This document shows, in pieces, positions 1 through 9,594 of a stretch of 64,000 nt of DNA (the first letter of the stretch is position 1; each line of letters begins with the position of its first letter). Location of the stretch: NCBI GenBank assembly GCA_029862125.1, contig JAOTXY010000006.1:1-64000 (forward strand), given 5' to 3'. This DNA comes from Gammaproteobacteria bacterium. Its GTDB lineage: Bacteria > Pseudomonadota > Gammaproteobacteria > GCA-001735895. The position numbers were made by a program, and so were the translations under genes. The notes under the pieces were generated by a model. The model did no database searches. It was not told the origin of the DNA and saw only the letters and a program-made list of their open reading frames with translations.

Positions 1-533
1 ATAGCCGGTTGATAAAAAGCCGGGTTCGCCATCGCATTCATCCAGCGAGTGTAGTAGGCGGGATCCGCCATCTGCATCATCGGCTGGTACATCGCGGGAT
101 TCATTGGCGCCATCATCCAGGACATGACCATGTTGGGATTCATGAAATGACCCATGGCCCGGCTCATTTTATTGAAGTCAGTCATGCCGCTCATCCAGGT
201 ATCCCACATCACCGGTTCGGTGGCGCACTTGGTCATGACATGAATCGTGCGCGGGTCGTTAACCACTGTCATCAATTGCATGAATTTGGCAGGATCCGCC
301 ATGGTTTCAGCCATCACTTCCATATCGGTGAATGCCTTAAGTTGGGGTTTAATCGCATCAAATTGTGAGCTGTCTGTCGCCGCACATTCTCCGTAATACT
401 GCTTGGCTAGCTCGAACTTGTGCTCGGTAGCGTCCCCCTGTTCTTCGTTAGCAAGAGATACTGAGCCGCCAATGGCGAGGCCCAGTGATAATAAAGTTGC
501 CGCAACTGCGGTAGTGAGTCGTCTTGTAATCAT
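1..533 (-). CDS. Secreted Met/Pro/Tyr-rich hypothetical protein (3' end truncated by window edge)
   Basis: Minus-strand reading from ATG at 533 is open to the window edge: MITRRLTTAVAATLLSLGLAIGGSVSLANEEQGDATEHKFELAKQYYGECAA...MNPNMVMSWMMAPMNPAMYQPMMQMADPAYYTRWMNAMANPAFYQPA; N-terminal signal peptide. Absent from the ORF track because no stop lies in the window. Confidence 0.7.
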   Translation of the reverse strand, partial: MITRRLTTAVAATLLSLGLAIGGSVSLANEEQGDATEHKFELAKQYYGECAATDSSQFDAIKPQLKAFTDMEVMAETMADPAKFMQLMTVVNDPRTIHVMTKCATEPVMWDTWMSGMTDFNKMSRAMGHFMNPNMVMSWMMAPMNPAMYQPMMQMADPAYYTRWMNAMANPAFYQPA

Positions 534-798
534 GCTTTCAGCCCTCTGGTTATCCTCAAAAATAAAATCAGTTCGAGCATTATATTAATATTATCTAATA
601 TACTAATATTCCATCGGGGATATAAGTTCTGCGCATTGGGGTAAAGGATAATACTTATGGATACTCAACATCCCCCCCTGAGCGCGAAAAACACGGGCGA
701 GGCCAGGCCCGCTTTCTGTTAACATGGCACCCATGACGCAGGATGCGTCGTGCAGGCAGGCGTATATGTCTGGATTAACCCCTGGAAAGGATTCTGTT

Positions 799-2304
799 AT
801 GTCATTGACCCAACTCAAAACCCGCGCCCAACTGGGCATTCATGCGCCCGAAGTTCGCGTTGAAGTACATATTTCAAACGGCCTGCCCGCTTTTACCGTG
901 GTCGGGCTGCCTGAAACCGCGGTGCGCGAGGCGCGCGACCGGGTGCGTTCGGCAATACTCAACTCCGGATTTGAGTTTCCGGCGCGGCGCATCACGGTCA
1001 ACCTGGCGCCGGCCGATTTGCCTAAGGAAGGCGGCCGTTACGATTTGCCGATCGCTCTTGGCATTCTGTCAGCTTCAGAACAGATCGAGGCATCAGGCCT
1101 CGCGGATAACGTCTGTTTCGGTGAACTGGCGTTAAGCGGCGAGTGTTGCAGAATCGAAGGCTTGCTGCCGGCGTTGATTGCGAGCAAAAAAGCCCGTCAA
1201 GGCGCTATCATTCCCAGTCAAAATCGCACCGAAGCCATGCTGCTGCAAGACCTGCCGATTCAGCTGGCAACCTCGTTAGCCGAAATATGCAGCAGTCTCA
1301 ATGGCGGTAAAGCGCTGCCCATGCTTGATCCCATGCTTCCGCAACACAGCCCCGACCCGACCACGGACCTTGCCGAAGTCTATGGACAATACCGGGCTAA
1401 GCGTGCACTCGAGATTGCCGCCGCCGGTGGTCATCATATGCTGATGATGGGGCCACCCGGTACCGGCAAAAGCATGCTGGCGCAACGACTGAACTCCATT
1501 TTGCCACTCATGAGTGAAGATGAGGCAATGAGCAGCGCCAGCATTCGTTCGGTTTGCCAAATGCCGGTTAATCCGGACAACTGGCTGCAGCGTCCGTTCC
1601 AGTCTCCACATCACACGGTATCGGGTATCGCGCTGGTGGGTGGTGGCAGAAATCCGAAACCTGGAGAGATTTCGCTGGCGCATAACGGGGTACTCTTTCT
1701 CGATGAGTTAGCCGAATTCAATCGCGCTGCGATCGAGGTCTTGCGCGAACCCCTTGAAACCGGGCGTATTCATATTTCACGGGCCTCCGGCAAAGCTGTA
1801 TTCCCGGCACAGTTCCAGTTGATCGCGGCGATGAATCCCTGCCCCGGGGGCTGCGATTCGATTAAGAGCTGTGATTGCTCACCGCAACAGCTGAGTCGGT
1901 ATCGAAACAAGTTGTCTGCACCGCTGCTTGATCGTATCGACATCCAGATCGAACTGGGTCGACTCGAACACCGGCAACTGATTATCGAGAAGCAAAAAGC
2001 GACGCAAACCAGCAGCGAAGTTCGACAACGAGTCTGCAACGCTCGCAAGCTTCAACTCACGCGCCAGGGCTGCGTTAACACACGCCTTGGGCATAGCGAT
2101 CTGGACGAAATTTGTGGATTGAGCCAAAAGCTTCAGCAAACCCTGATAAACGGGATCGAAAAACTTCGCTTGAGTACCCGCAGTTATCACAAGTTGCTCA
2201 AGCTAGCCCGTACCATAGCGGATCTGGCGGCTGCAGAAGCTGTCAACGAAACGCATATTGCGGAGGCTATTTCCTATCGCCGCCAGGATAGACGGCAGGC
2301 ATAA
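799..2304 (+). CDS. comM: YifB/ComM family Mg-chelatase-like AAA+ ATPase
   Basis: MSLTQLKTRAQLGIHAPEVRVEVHISNGLPAFTVVGLPETAVREARDRVRSAI; Walker A GPPGTGKSMLAQRL; internal ATG at 799 preferred over 724. Confidence 0.92.
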   Translation: MSLTQLKTRAQLGIHAPEVRVEVHISNGLPAFTVVGLPETAVREARDRVRSAILNSGFEFPARRITVNLAPADLPKEGGRYDLPIALGILSASEQIEASGLADNVCFGELALSGECCRIEGLLPALIASKKARQGAIIPSQNRTEAMLLQDLPIQLATSLAEICSSLNGGKALPMLDPMLPQHSPDPTTDLAEVYGQYRAKRALEIAAAGGHHMLMMGPPGTGKSMLAQRLNSILPLMSEDEAMSSASIRSVCQMPVNPDNWLQRPFQSPHHTVSGIALVGGGRNPKPGEISLAHNGVLFLDELAEFNRAAIEVLREPLETGRIHISRASGKAVFPAQFQLIAAMNPCPGGCDSIKSCDCSPQQLSRYRNKLSAPLLDRIDIQIELGRLEHRQLIIEKQKATQTSSEVRQRVCNARKLQLTRQGCVNTRLGHSDLDEICGLSQKLQQTLINGIEKLRLSTRSYHKLLKLARTIADLAAAEAVNETHIAEAISYRRQDRRQA

Positions 2305-2327
2305 AAAAAGCGGAGACTGTCTCCGCT
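2302..2327 (-). terminator. Rho-independent terminator for the minus-strand cytochrome gene
   Basis: AGCGGAGA-ctg-TCTCCGCT stem; the A-run on + strand reads as a T-run on the minus transcript. Confidence 0.6.
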
Positions 2328-2352
2328 CTGTTTGCATGCCTGATTTATTACT

Positions 2353-2826
2353 TCATTTGGATTCAGACAGAATGTACTCGACAGTGGCGCGAATCTGGTC
2401 ATCATTAAACTGTGACCCTCCACGTGGCGGCATAGCGCCTATACCATTGATTGCGGAGGTCACCAGCGAATCGAGACCCTTTGCAAGACGCGCTTTCCAC
2501 GCCGCCGCATCTCCAATTTTCGGAGCACCCGCGGCTCCGGTTGAATGGCAGGCCAGGCAGGCTCCCTGGTAAAGTTGACCAGGAGACTGGCCCGCGGTAT
2601 CAGCGGCGGCCGACGCGACGGTCATACTGGAGCGCATCTCGTCAAGGGAAATAACCGGTTGCAACCTCATTGCTATATCTTCCATGGTATCGACCGATTC
2701 GACAACCACTTCATCATTACCGTGAGGCCCAATCACAACCTCCCCGAGAATAATTGCGATCAGCAATAAACCGCCGAGAACGGTTATATTATGTGGCGAA
2801 AAGGTTTCGGCTTGAGCTTCACTCAC
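2353..2826 (-). CDS. Membrane-anchored class I c-type cytochrome (c5-like)
   Basis: Single TM near N-terminus, heme motif CLACHSTGAAGAPKIGD, MPPRGG distal Met region. Confidence 0.88.
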   Translation of the reverse strand: MSEAQAETFSPHNITVLGGLLLIAIILGEVVIGPHGNDEVVVESVDTMEDIAMRLQPVISLDEMRSSMTVASAAADTAGQSPGQLYQGACLACHSTGAAGAPKIGDAAAWKARLAKGLDSLVTSAINGIGAMPPRGGSQFNDDQIRATVEYILSESK

Positions 2827-2981
2827 GAGTTGTCTCCAGCAAATGGACGGGTTCAGAAACGCTGGGCATTATCGTCGAAAAACTGGCAATTCGCAAAAAT
2901 TATTTGGCGAGCCTGTTTAAACTGGCGCCCTATGGTTTACAATCACGGCCCAGTCACACCGGGACTTGCAGGAAATAAGAT

Positions 2982-3058
2982 GCGCTCGTAGCTCAGATGG
3001 ATAGAGTGTTGGCCTCCGAAGCCAAAGGTCGTGGGTTCGATTCCCGCCGAGCGCGCCA
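2982..3058 (+). tRNA. tRNA-Arg (anticodon CCG), encoded CCA
   Basis: GCGCTCG acceptor pairs CGAGCGC; anticodon arm TTGGC-CTCCGAA-GCCAA; TGGGTTCGATTCCCG T-arm; ends GCCA. Confidence 0.95.
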
Positions 3059-3133
3059 TTTCTCCCCCAATTTTGGGGCGTATATTTGACTTCTAACCTC
3101 TGAACGTACCCGGCCTTTGGAAGTATTTGATAG

Positions 3134-3277
3134 TTTTTTGGCTTTTGAGCGTCACGAGCGCAGCATAGGCGCGATAAAAAATTCGAGAGGAAGCGCAGTT
3201 TAGATAAACCTAAATGAGCATTCCGAAAGGATTTTTTATCGCGCCTATGCAAGCGCAGTAGCTCAAAAGGCAAAAAA
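3134..3277. repeat. Imperfect inverted-repeat (MITE/REP-like) element downstream of tRNA-Arg
   Basis: ttttttggcttttgagc...gcataggcgcgataaaaaat pairs with attttttatcgcgcctatgc...gctcaaaaggcaaaaaa; internal hairpin TTTAG-ataaac-CTAAA. Confidence 0.75.
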
Positions 3278-3278
3278 A

Positions 3279-3303
3279 AACCCACCCCTTTTTGGGGTGG
3301 GTT
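3279..3303. terminator. Hairpin terminator-like structure
   Basis: aacccacccctttttggggtgggtt perfect stem preceded by an A-run. Confidence 0.6.
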
Positions 3304-3459
3304 AAATATCAGTCAAAACCTGAGGAGGAGGAGGGGGTTTTAACTTTCTGCCCGTGAAGCGTGAATGCCCCACTGGCAATGATGCAATAATATTGGCGAA
3401 ACTGTTACAATAACAGTTACAATTTTTCTAAAATTCTTACAATACAGTTGGTCATCAAC

Positions 3460-4899
3460 ATGACAGTTTTGCGTGCGGAAACCTTTAAATACGATCAAGT
3501 ATCACGTTACATCACCGAGTTAATCGAGAAGGGAGAGCTCAAACCCGGCGATAAAGCGCCATCACTGCGCAAACTCAGCAAACAACTCGGGGTCAGCATT
3601 GCCACGATCACCCAGTCCTATGTCAATCTCGAGGACCAGGGAGTATTGAGCGCAAAACCGCAATCCGGTTTTTACGTCAACACCCTCGACAGTCAGATTA
3701 ACGATATCGCCAAGTCTGCGACCACGCCACGCCAGGCCCGTCGGGTACGTTTTGGTGAACTCTTCGAAGAGGTGTTTCGCAATGCGAACAATCCGCGCAT
3801 AACGCCCTTCGGCACCTCGAATCCTTCGATGGACTTCATGCCGGTCAAGTCGCTGACCCGGGCAACACGCAGCATTATCAGCCGTTACCCACAAAAAAGT
3901 ATGGATTACCTGTTCCCGCCCGGAGACCGAAAATTGCGCGAACAGATCGCACAGCAATATGCCCAGACCCACACTCGAATCAGCGCGGACGATGTCATTA
4001 TTACCTCTGGCGCCACCGAGGCTCTTTCGATTAGCCTGCGCACCGTCGCCAAGCGCGGTGACATCATCGCGGTCGAGTCCCCCACTTATTTTGCGGTGCT
4101 GCGCATGATTGAACAAATGGGGATGCTGGCCGTCGAAATTGAAACAGATCCCGTTACCGGTTTAAACCTGGAAGCACTGGAAGAAGCCTTCGATACCATG
4201 GACATCAAGGCAGTCATGGCATCACCCAATACCAGCAACCCACTGGGCTGCCAGATGCCGGAAGAGAACAAGCGCGAACTGGTAAATTTACTGGCCGAAC
4301 GCGATATTCCATTAATCGAGGACGACGTTTACGGCAGCGTTTATTTTGGCGATAAACCGCCCCGCCCCGCTAAATCCTATGACCTCAATAATATCGTGCT
4401 GAGTTGTTCATCCTTTTCCAAAACCCTGGCTCCGGGTCATCGCGTCGGCTGGGTAATACCAGGTCGTTACTACAAAAAATTTTTACAATATAAGCAGGCC
4501 TGGTCCTCGGCTACCTCTTCGATCAATCAGCTCGCGCTGGCCGAATTTCTAAGCAGTGGGCAATACGACAGGCACCTGGTACGACTGCGCATTGCGATGC
4601 GCGAACAGGTCGAACGAGGTCGCTTTATGATCTCTAAGAATTTCCCCGAAGGCACGCGCATTTCACATCCGCACGGTGGCAACGTGCTGTGGGTGGAAAT
4701 GCCGAGCGGTTGCGACAGCATCGATATATTTAATCGCGCGCTCGAGCACAATATCGCGATAACCCCGGGAATCCTGTTTTCGGCAACCCGTGGCTTCCGC
4801 AACCACCTGCGTATTAATTGCGGTTCTCCGTGGAACCAGGCCAACGAAAATGCGCTCAAGACGCTGGGGCAGATCGTGTGCAGTTGTGGTAACGGCTAG
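3460..4899 (+). CDS. MocR-type GntR regulator / PLP-dependent aminotransferase fusion
   Basis: N-terminal wHTH (GDKAPSLRKLSKQLGVSIATITQSYVNLEDQG) and aminotransferase domain (SSFSKTLAPGHRVGW Lys motif). Confidence 0.9.
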   Translation: MTVLRAETFKYDQVSRYITELIEKGELKPGDKAPSLRKLSKQLGVSIATITQSYVNLEDQGVLSAKPQSGFYVNTLDSQINDIAKSATTPRQARRVRFGELFEEVFRNANNPRITPFGTSNPSMDFMPVKSLTRATRSIISRYPQKSMDYLFPPGDRKLREQIAQQYAQTHTRISADDVIITSGATEALSISLRTVAKRGDIIAVESPTYFAVLRMIEQMGMLAVEIETDPVTGLNLEALEEAFDTMDIKAVMASPNTSNPLGCQMPEENKRELVNLLAERDIPLIEDDVYGSVYFGDKPPRPAKSYDLNNIVLSCSSFSKTLAPGHRVGWVIPGRYYKKFLQYKQAWSSATSSINQLALAEFLSSGQYDRHLVRLRIAMREQVERGRFMISKNFPEGTRISHPHGGNVLWVEMPSGCDSIDIFNRALEHNIAITPGILFSATRGFRNHLRINCGSPWNQANENALKTLGQIVCSCGNG

Positions 4900-6755
4900 T
4901 TAGCCTGTTGCTCTATCGACTCGCTTAAGCGTAACCAGTCCTCTTCAGCCTGGTCCAGCAGTTTCCGGTTTTCTGCCTGTTGCGCCAGGTTTGCATTCAA
5001 CTGTTCACGATTCTCGGCATCATAGATTGAATTGTCTGCGAGTTTCTGTTCGAGGCTTTCCTGCAGAGCATGTAGTTTTGCAAGTTTTTTTTCGATCTTG
5101 TTAAGCTGGTTCAACTGAAATTTTTGCTGACGGCGACTTTGCGGCGGACTAGCAACTGCAGATACTGTTGAATTTTCGCCACGCGCTTTGCGCTGTGCAA
5201 GCCATGACGGATAGTAATCAAGATCCTGTTCGAAATGTTGCAACATCCCGTTATCCACCAACCAAAGGTCATCGCAAACACTACGCAACAGGTGTCGATC
5301 GTGCGATACCAGGATGACGCTGCCATCAAAACCCTGTAAAGCCTGGTTCAATGCCAGGCGCATTTCCAGGTCCAGGTGATTGGTTGGTTCGTCCAGCAAC
5401 AGTAAATTGGGACGTCTCCAGATCAGCAACGCCAAAACCAGCCTCGCTTTTTGACCGCCGGAGAAAGTTTTGACAGCCTGCAACACCTTGTCGCCGCGAA
5501 AATTAAATCCCCCGAGGTAAGACCGGATTTCACGCTCGCTCAGTTTCGGATCCATTCGCTGCATCGTCAACAGGGCGTGAGCCTCGAGATCAAGCTGTTC
5601 AACCTGGTGTTGCGCAAAATATCCAACATTCAAATCCTTTGCGCGTGTCATGTCCCCCTCGAAGGGCTGTAATTCGTTTGCCAGCAGTTTTATAAATGTC
5701 GATTTGCCCGCCCCGTTCAGGCCAAGCAACCCGATACGCTCGCCCGGAATCAACGAAAACTCGATATTCTCAAGCACGGTTTTATCTTCATAGCCGGTTG
5801 AAACTCGATCCAGCTTCAACAGTGAAGTCGGCATTGCCCTGGGGGAGCGAAACTCGAAATGAAAGGGTGAGTCGATATGCGCGGGTGCAATAATCTGCAT
5901 TTTTTCGAGGGCCTTAATGCGACTTTGAGCCTGCCTGGCCTTGGTCGCCTTGGCGCGGAAGCGATCGATGTAGTGTTGCATGTGCGCGATGCTTTGTTGC
6001 TGCTTTTGATGGGCCGCCTGCTGCTGCGCGAGACGTTCAGCGCGTTGCATTTCAAACGCTGTGTAATTGCCGCGATACAGGTCGATATGCTGACTCTCGA
6101 TATGGGCCACGGTGGTAACGACAGCGTCCAGAAAATCACGGTCATGCGAAATCAACAACAGGGTACCCTGGTATCGCTTCAACCACTGTTCAAGCCAGAT
6201 CACCGCATCAAGGTCGAGGTGGTTGGTGGGTTCATCGAGCAACAACAGATCGGAACGGCACATCAATGCACGCGCCAGGTTGAGACGCATGATCCAGCCC
6301 CCAGAGAAACTATTGAGCGGTCGTCGAATTTCGGCCTCGCTAAAACCGAGTCCTGCAAGCAACCGTGCCGCACGACTGGTCGCCTGGTAACCGTCGATTT
6401 CCTGCAGCCGTTCATGGCAGCTCGCAATCGACAACGCATCCGTTTTAGTCTCGGCTTCGGCGAGCCTGGTTTCAACCTGTCTTAACTCTTCATCACCATC
6501 GATGACATATTCAAGGGCAATACGCTCACTTAGCTGGGCTTCCTGATCTACCGAGGCTACCGCCCAGTCTTGCGGTATCGTAAATTGACCCTGGTCGGAC
6601 GACAGTTCACCGCGAATTAACGCAAATAACGAAGACTTGCCACAACCGTTAGCACCGGTGATGCCGAGCTTTTGTCCCGGGTATATTTTAAAGTCGGCCG
6701 CTTCGAATAGCAGAGTAGTAGAACGTCGCAACGAGAGGTCTGAAAAACTAAGCAT
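4896..6755 (-). CDS. ABC-F family ATPase (YheS/Uup-like)
   Basis: Two Walker A (GANGCGKSSLF, GLNGAGKSTFI), two LLLLDEPTNHLDL motifs, no TM; internal ATG at 6755 (MLSFSDLSLRRSTTLLF). Confidence 0.93.
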   Translation of the reverse strand: MLSFSDLSLRRSTTLLFEAADFKIYPGQKLGITGANGCGKSSLFALIRGELSSDQGQFTIPQDWAVASVDQEAQLSERIALEYVIDGDEELRQVETRLAEAETKTDALSIASCHERLQEIDGYQATSRAARLLAGLGFSEAEIRRPLNSFSGGWIMRLNLARALMCRSDLLLLDEPTNHLDLDAVIWLEQWLKRYQGTLLLISHDRDFLDAVVTTVAHIESQHIDLYRGNYTAFEMQRAERLAQQQAAHQKQQQSIAHMQHYIDRFRAKATKARQAQSRIKALEKMQIIAPAHIDSPFHFEFRSPRAMPTSLLKLDRVSTGYEDKTVLENIEFSLIPGERIGLLGLNGAGKSTFIKLLANELQPFEGDMTRAKDLNVGYFAQHQVEQLDLEAHALLTMQRMDPKLSEREIRSYLGGFNFRGDKVLQAVKTFSGGQKARLVLALLIWRRPNLLLLDEPTNHLDLEMRLALNQALQGFDGSVILVSHDRHLLRSVCDDLWLVDNGMLQHFEQDLDYYPSWLAQRKARGENSTVSAVASPPQSRRQQKFQLNQLNKIEKKLAKLHALQESLEQKLADNSIYDAENREQLNANLAQQAENRKLLDQAEEDWLRLSESIEQQAN

Positions 6756-6871
6756 TGAAAGTCTCTCGATGCAGAGGTTGTTGAGCGTCAAAACTCACAG
6801 GTTAGTTCCCTTTTTCAAAATGGGGTAAGATACCACCCTGGGCCCCAGGAAGTTAACTCGAGATAAGAAAA

Positions 6872-7585
6872 ATGAATCTAGAAAAATACTACACCCTGGA
6901 TGGTTCCAAACTCTCGTTTAGCCGACAGCAAGCCAGCGATTTCGCGAAATCGGTGGCCGGTGATTTTAATCCGATTCACGATGTCGATTCAAAACGATTC
7001 TGCGTGCCTGGCGATTTGCTATTCTCGATCATCATCCATCACTACGGCCTGCGTCAAACCATGGGCATTTCGTTCTCGGGCATGGTAGGCGATGACACCA
7101 CCCTGATTCTGCCCGAGGTAGACGCCCGTGAAATATCGATTTACGACGAGCATGATAAAAAATACCTCGACCTTTCAACTAACGGCGAACACAGTCACAA
7201 CCCTGTTCTTATCGAGTCATTAACGCGCAACTATGTGGAATTTTCGGGCGAAACCTTTCCGCTTGTACTGGTACCCCTGATGAAACAAAACAATGTCATG
7301 ATTAATCCCGAAAGACCATTGGTAATCTATGACCATATGCGTATTTCGCTGGACAGGCTCGACATCGATTCGGTAAACCTCTCGTTGAGCGACAATATTT
7401 TCCGGCTTTACGGCAAACGTGGCGATGTCGCTCTCAACTACGACTTGAGCTGCAACGGAGAACTGGTGGGCAAAGGCCAGAAGAAGATGGTGTTAAGCGG
7501 TTTGCGCGAGTACGACCAGGCCAGCATCGACGAGTTGATCGCAACTTACAGCGGGCGAAAAAGCCGTTACTCCGACAGCGATTAA
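6872..7585 (+). CDS. DUF3581 family protein
   Basis: MNLEKYYTLDGSKLSFSRQQASDFAKSVAGDFNPIHDVDSKRFCVPGDLLF, hotdog-like N-terminus typical of this conserved gammaproteobacterial family. Confidence 0.7.
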   Translation: MNLEKYYTLDGSKLSFSRQQASDFAKSVAGDFNPIHDVDSKRFCVPGDLLFSIIIHHYGLRQTMGISFSGMVGDDTTLILPEVDAREISIYDEHDKKYLDLSTNGEHSHNPVLIESLTRNYVEFSGETFPLVLVPLMKQNNVMINPERPLVIYDHMRISLDRLDIDSVNLSLSDNIFRLYGKRGDVALNYDLSCNGELVGKGQKKMVLSGLREYDQASIDELIATYSGRKSRYSDSD

Positions 7586-8223
7586 TAACGGCGCGCGAAA
7601 GTCAGATAGCCCCCGGACTGCCCCCCGGATTGAAACACGATACGGATGAAAGCCGTCGGCTCGGTGTAATAGTCGAAGCGGATACCGTGGCTTACCGGAT
7701 CATCCATTTCAAAAAATTCGGTACCGTTATCATCGCTGATATCTCCATCGATATCGTAATAGGCTGCAAACGGAGTAATCCCGAAATTGCCAAAACGCAG
7801 GCTCACGTCGATCTGAAAACTGGCTTCATTCCAGTCTATATCAGCCCGATCGTCTTCTCTATTGTCGCGACCGTCGTTGTAACTGTAATTGAATAAACCA
7901 TGCAGTGAGATGCGTTCACTGATGCGAATTTCCTGGCGCAGGTAAATCTGCAAATACTCCCCGTCAAATTTTCTGGTATCCGTGCTGCTATCGCCAACAA
8001 CGCGCATATCAAGGTAACCGATGCCCCCGCCGACGCTTAATCCGGTTGCAGTTTCTTCCTCAATTTGAAAGGCGATACTGTTGATCTGGGCTTCGCGCAC
8101 ACCGCTGTCAAATTTCCAGTCCGCATCGACGTTGGCAAGTTCTAGCGTAACACCGGTCCAATCAGCCTGCGCCAGGCCGGCATACAAGAAAAGTATTACC
8201 AGTAACTTAAAACGCACCAACAA
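7582..8223 (-). CDS. Putative outer-membrane beta-barrel protein
   Basis: Signal peptide (MLVRFKLLVILFLYAGLAQA) and alternating amphipathic strands; 4-nt convergent overlap with upstream gene. Confidence 0.55.
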   Translation of the reverse strand: MLVRFKLLVILFLYAGLAQADWTGVTLELANVDADWKFDSGVREAQINSIAFQIEEETATGLSVGGGIGYLDMRVVGDSSTDTRKFDGEYLQIYLRQEIRISERISLHGLFNYSYNDGRDNREDDRADIDWNEASFQIDVSLRFGNFGITPFAAYYDIDGDISDDNGTEFFEMDDPVSHGIRFDYYTEPTAFIRIVFQSGGQSGGYLTFARRY

Positions 8224-8253
8224 TAACCTGCATTCCTTTTAATCCACAGGTCA

Positions 8254-9015
8254 TTATAGAACACCAATTCGTCGCAATTGGGCTTCGTCACTGATTCGTT
8301 CACACTCGCTGAGAATCCAGGTTGCCACCTCGTTAATAATGTCCTCGGGTTTCTTGTCCTGTGGATCGATCGGCTTGCCGATAACGACTCGAATGGTACC
8401 GGGCCACTTGATCCAGCTATGTCGTGGCCAGAATTCACCGGCATTGTGCGCAATCGGCAGTACCGAGTACCCGGTGCGTTGGGAAACAATGGCACCACCA
8501 ATCTTGAACGGTTTCTTTTGTTTCGGTAAAACTCGCGTGCCCTCGGGAAACAGCATCAGGATTCTTCCCTGGTCCATGTGGAATTGGCTCTCCGTGATCA
8601 GCTGGTTGATAGCCTTGCGACCGGTACCCCGATTCAGGGCAATTGCATCCATCGCTTTCAATGCCCAACCAAAAAAGGGAATCCAGGTCAGTTCGCGCTT
8701 GACCACCCAGATCATCGGACGAAAAAAACCCTGTATCGCGATCGTTTCCCAGGTTGAACTATGTTTGCTCATTACGATAAAGCCATGATCAGGAATATTT
8801 TCAAGCCCCTCAACCGAATACTTGAGTCCACAGATAATTCGCAAGCACCAGAGTGAGTAACTGATCCAGAACCTGACGATCCCCATCAGAAAATTCAGTG
8901 GCATAAAAAACGTCAGCGAAACCAGGCAGGCTAAGAGCAGCAGGACCGGCAGAAAGAGTATCCAGAATATGGTTGAGCGTATTCCCAACCAGATTTTATA
9001 GAGTGGACTGACCAC
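8254..9015 (-). CDS. plsC: 1-acyl-sn-glycerol-3-phosphate acyltransferase
   Basis: SKHSSTWET (HX4D-like variant) and FPEGTR motifs; N-terminal TM. Confidence 0.88.
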   Translation of the reverse strand: MVSPLYKIWLGIRSTIFWILFLPVLLLLACLVSLTFFMPLNFLMGIVRFWISYSLWCLRIICGLKYSVEGLENIPDHGFIVMSKHSSTWETIAIQGFFRPMIWVVKRELTWIPFFGWALKAMDAIALNRGTGRKAINQLITESQFHMDQGRILMLFPEGTRVLPKQKKPFKIGGAIVSQRTGYSVLPIAHNAGEFWPRHSWIKWPGTIRVVIGKPIDPQDKKPEDIINEVATWILSECERISDEAQLRRIGVL

Positions 9016-9024
9016 GGCCGGAAT

Positions 9025-9567
9025 CTATTTGCGGCGCAGAGTGTGGCGCACGAAGTGGGCCAGGTCATCGTAAACCGGAACATCCAGTACTTCGGGAAAG
9101 TTCTGCATCACGTACTCTCCCTTTCCGGTGCGAACCAGAATCGGTTTCGCGTTGGCCATCTTCGCTGCCTGAATATCGCTGATATCGTCCCCTACGACTG
9201 CTGTTTGCTTGAGATCGATTTTGAACTGACTGGCAATCTGAAACAATAGGCCCGGTTTGGGTTTACGGCATACACAATTCGCTTCGGGACCGTGCGTACA
9301 ATAAAAAATACCGTCGACGCTGGCGCCTCGATTTTCAAGCAGGCGCTGCATCTTTGCGTGTGTTTCCAACAATTCTTCCTCGCTATAAAGACCTCGCGAA
9401 ATGCCCGAATGGTTGGATGCAATGGTGACCAGGTAACCTGCTTTTTTGAGCCGATTGATCGCCTCGATGCTGCCGGGTATAGGATCCCAGCCATCGACAG
9501 TGGTGATGTCATCATCCGGCAGGTGGTTGATGACGCCGTCTCTGTCAAGGATTACCATTTTGGCCAA
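9025..9567 (-). CDS. gmhB: D-glycero-beta-D-manno-heptose 1,7-bisphosphate 7-phosphatase
   Basis: HAD motif MVILDRDGVIN, THGPEANCVCRKPKPGL zinc motif, GDDISDIQAA. Confidence 0.9.
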   Translation of the reverse strand: MAKMVILDRDGVINHLPDDDITTVDGWDPIPGSIEAINRLKKAGYLVTIASNHSGISRGLYSEEELLETHAKMQRLLENRGASVDGIFYCTHGPEANCVCRKPKPGLLFQIASQFKIDLKQTAVVGDDISDIQAAKMANAKPILVRTGKGEYVMQNFPEVLDVPVYDDLAHFVRHTLRRK

Positions 9568-9594
9568 TCGAGTCTCCTGTCTGATGATCGAGTC

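Noticed and set aside
9-368. 119-aa His-rich plus-strand ORF
   Set aside because: Antisense shadow of the Met-rich secreted protein on the minus strand.
2917-3285. 122-aa minus-strand ORF (…GALGGNRTHDLWLRRPTLYPSELRAH…)
   Set aside because: This is the classic spurious translation of the antisense strand of a tRNA gene; it overlaps tRNA-Arg(CCG) and the inverted repeat.
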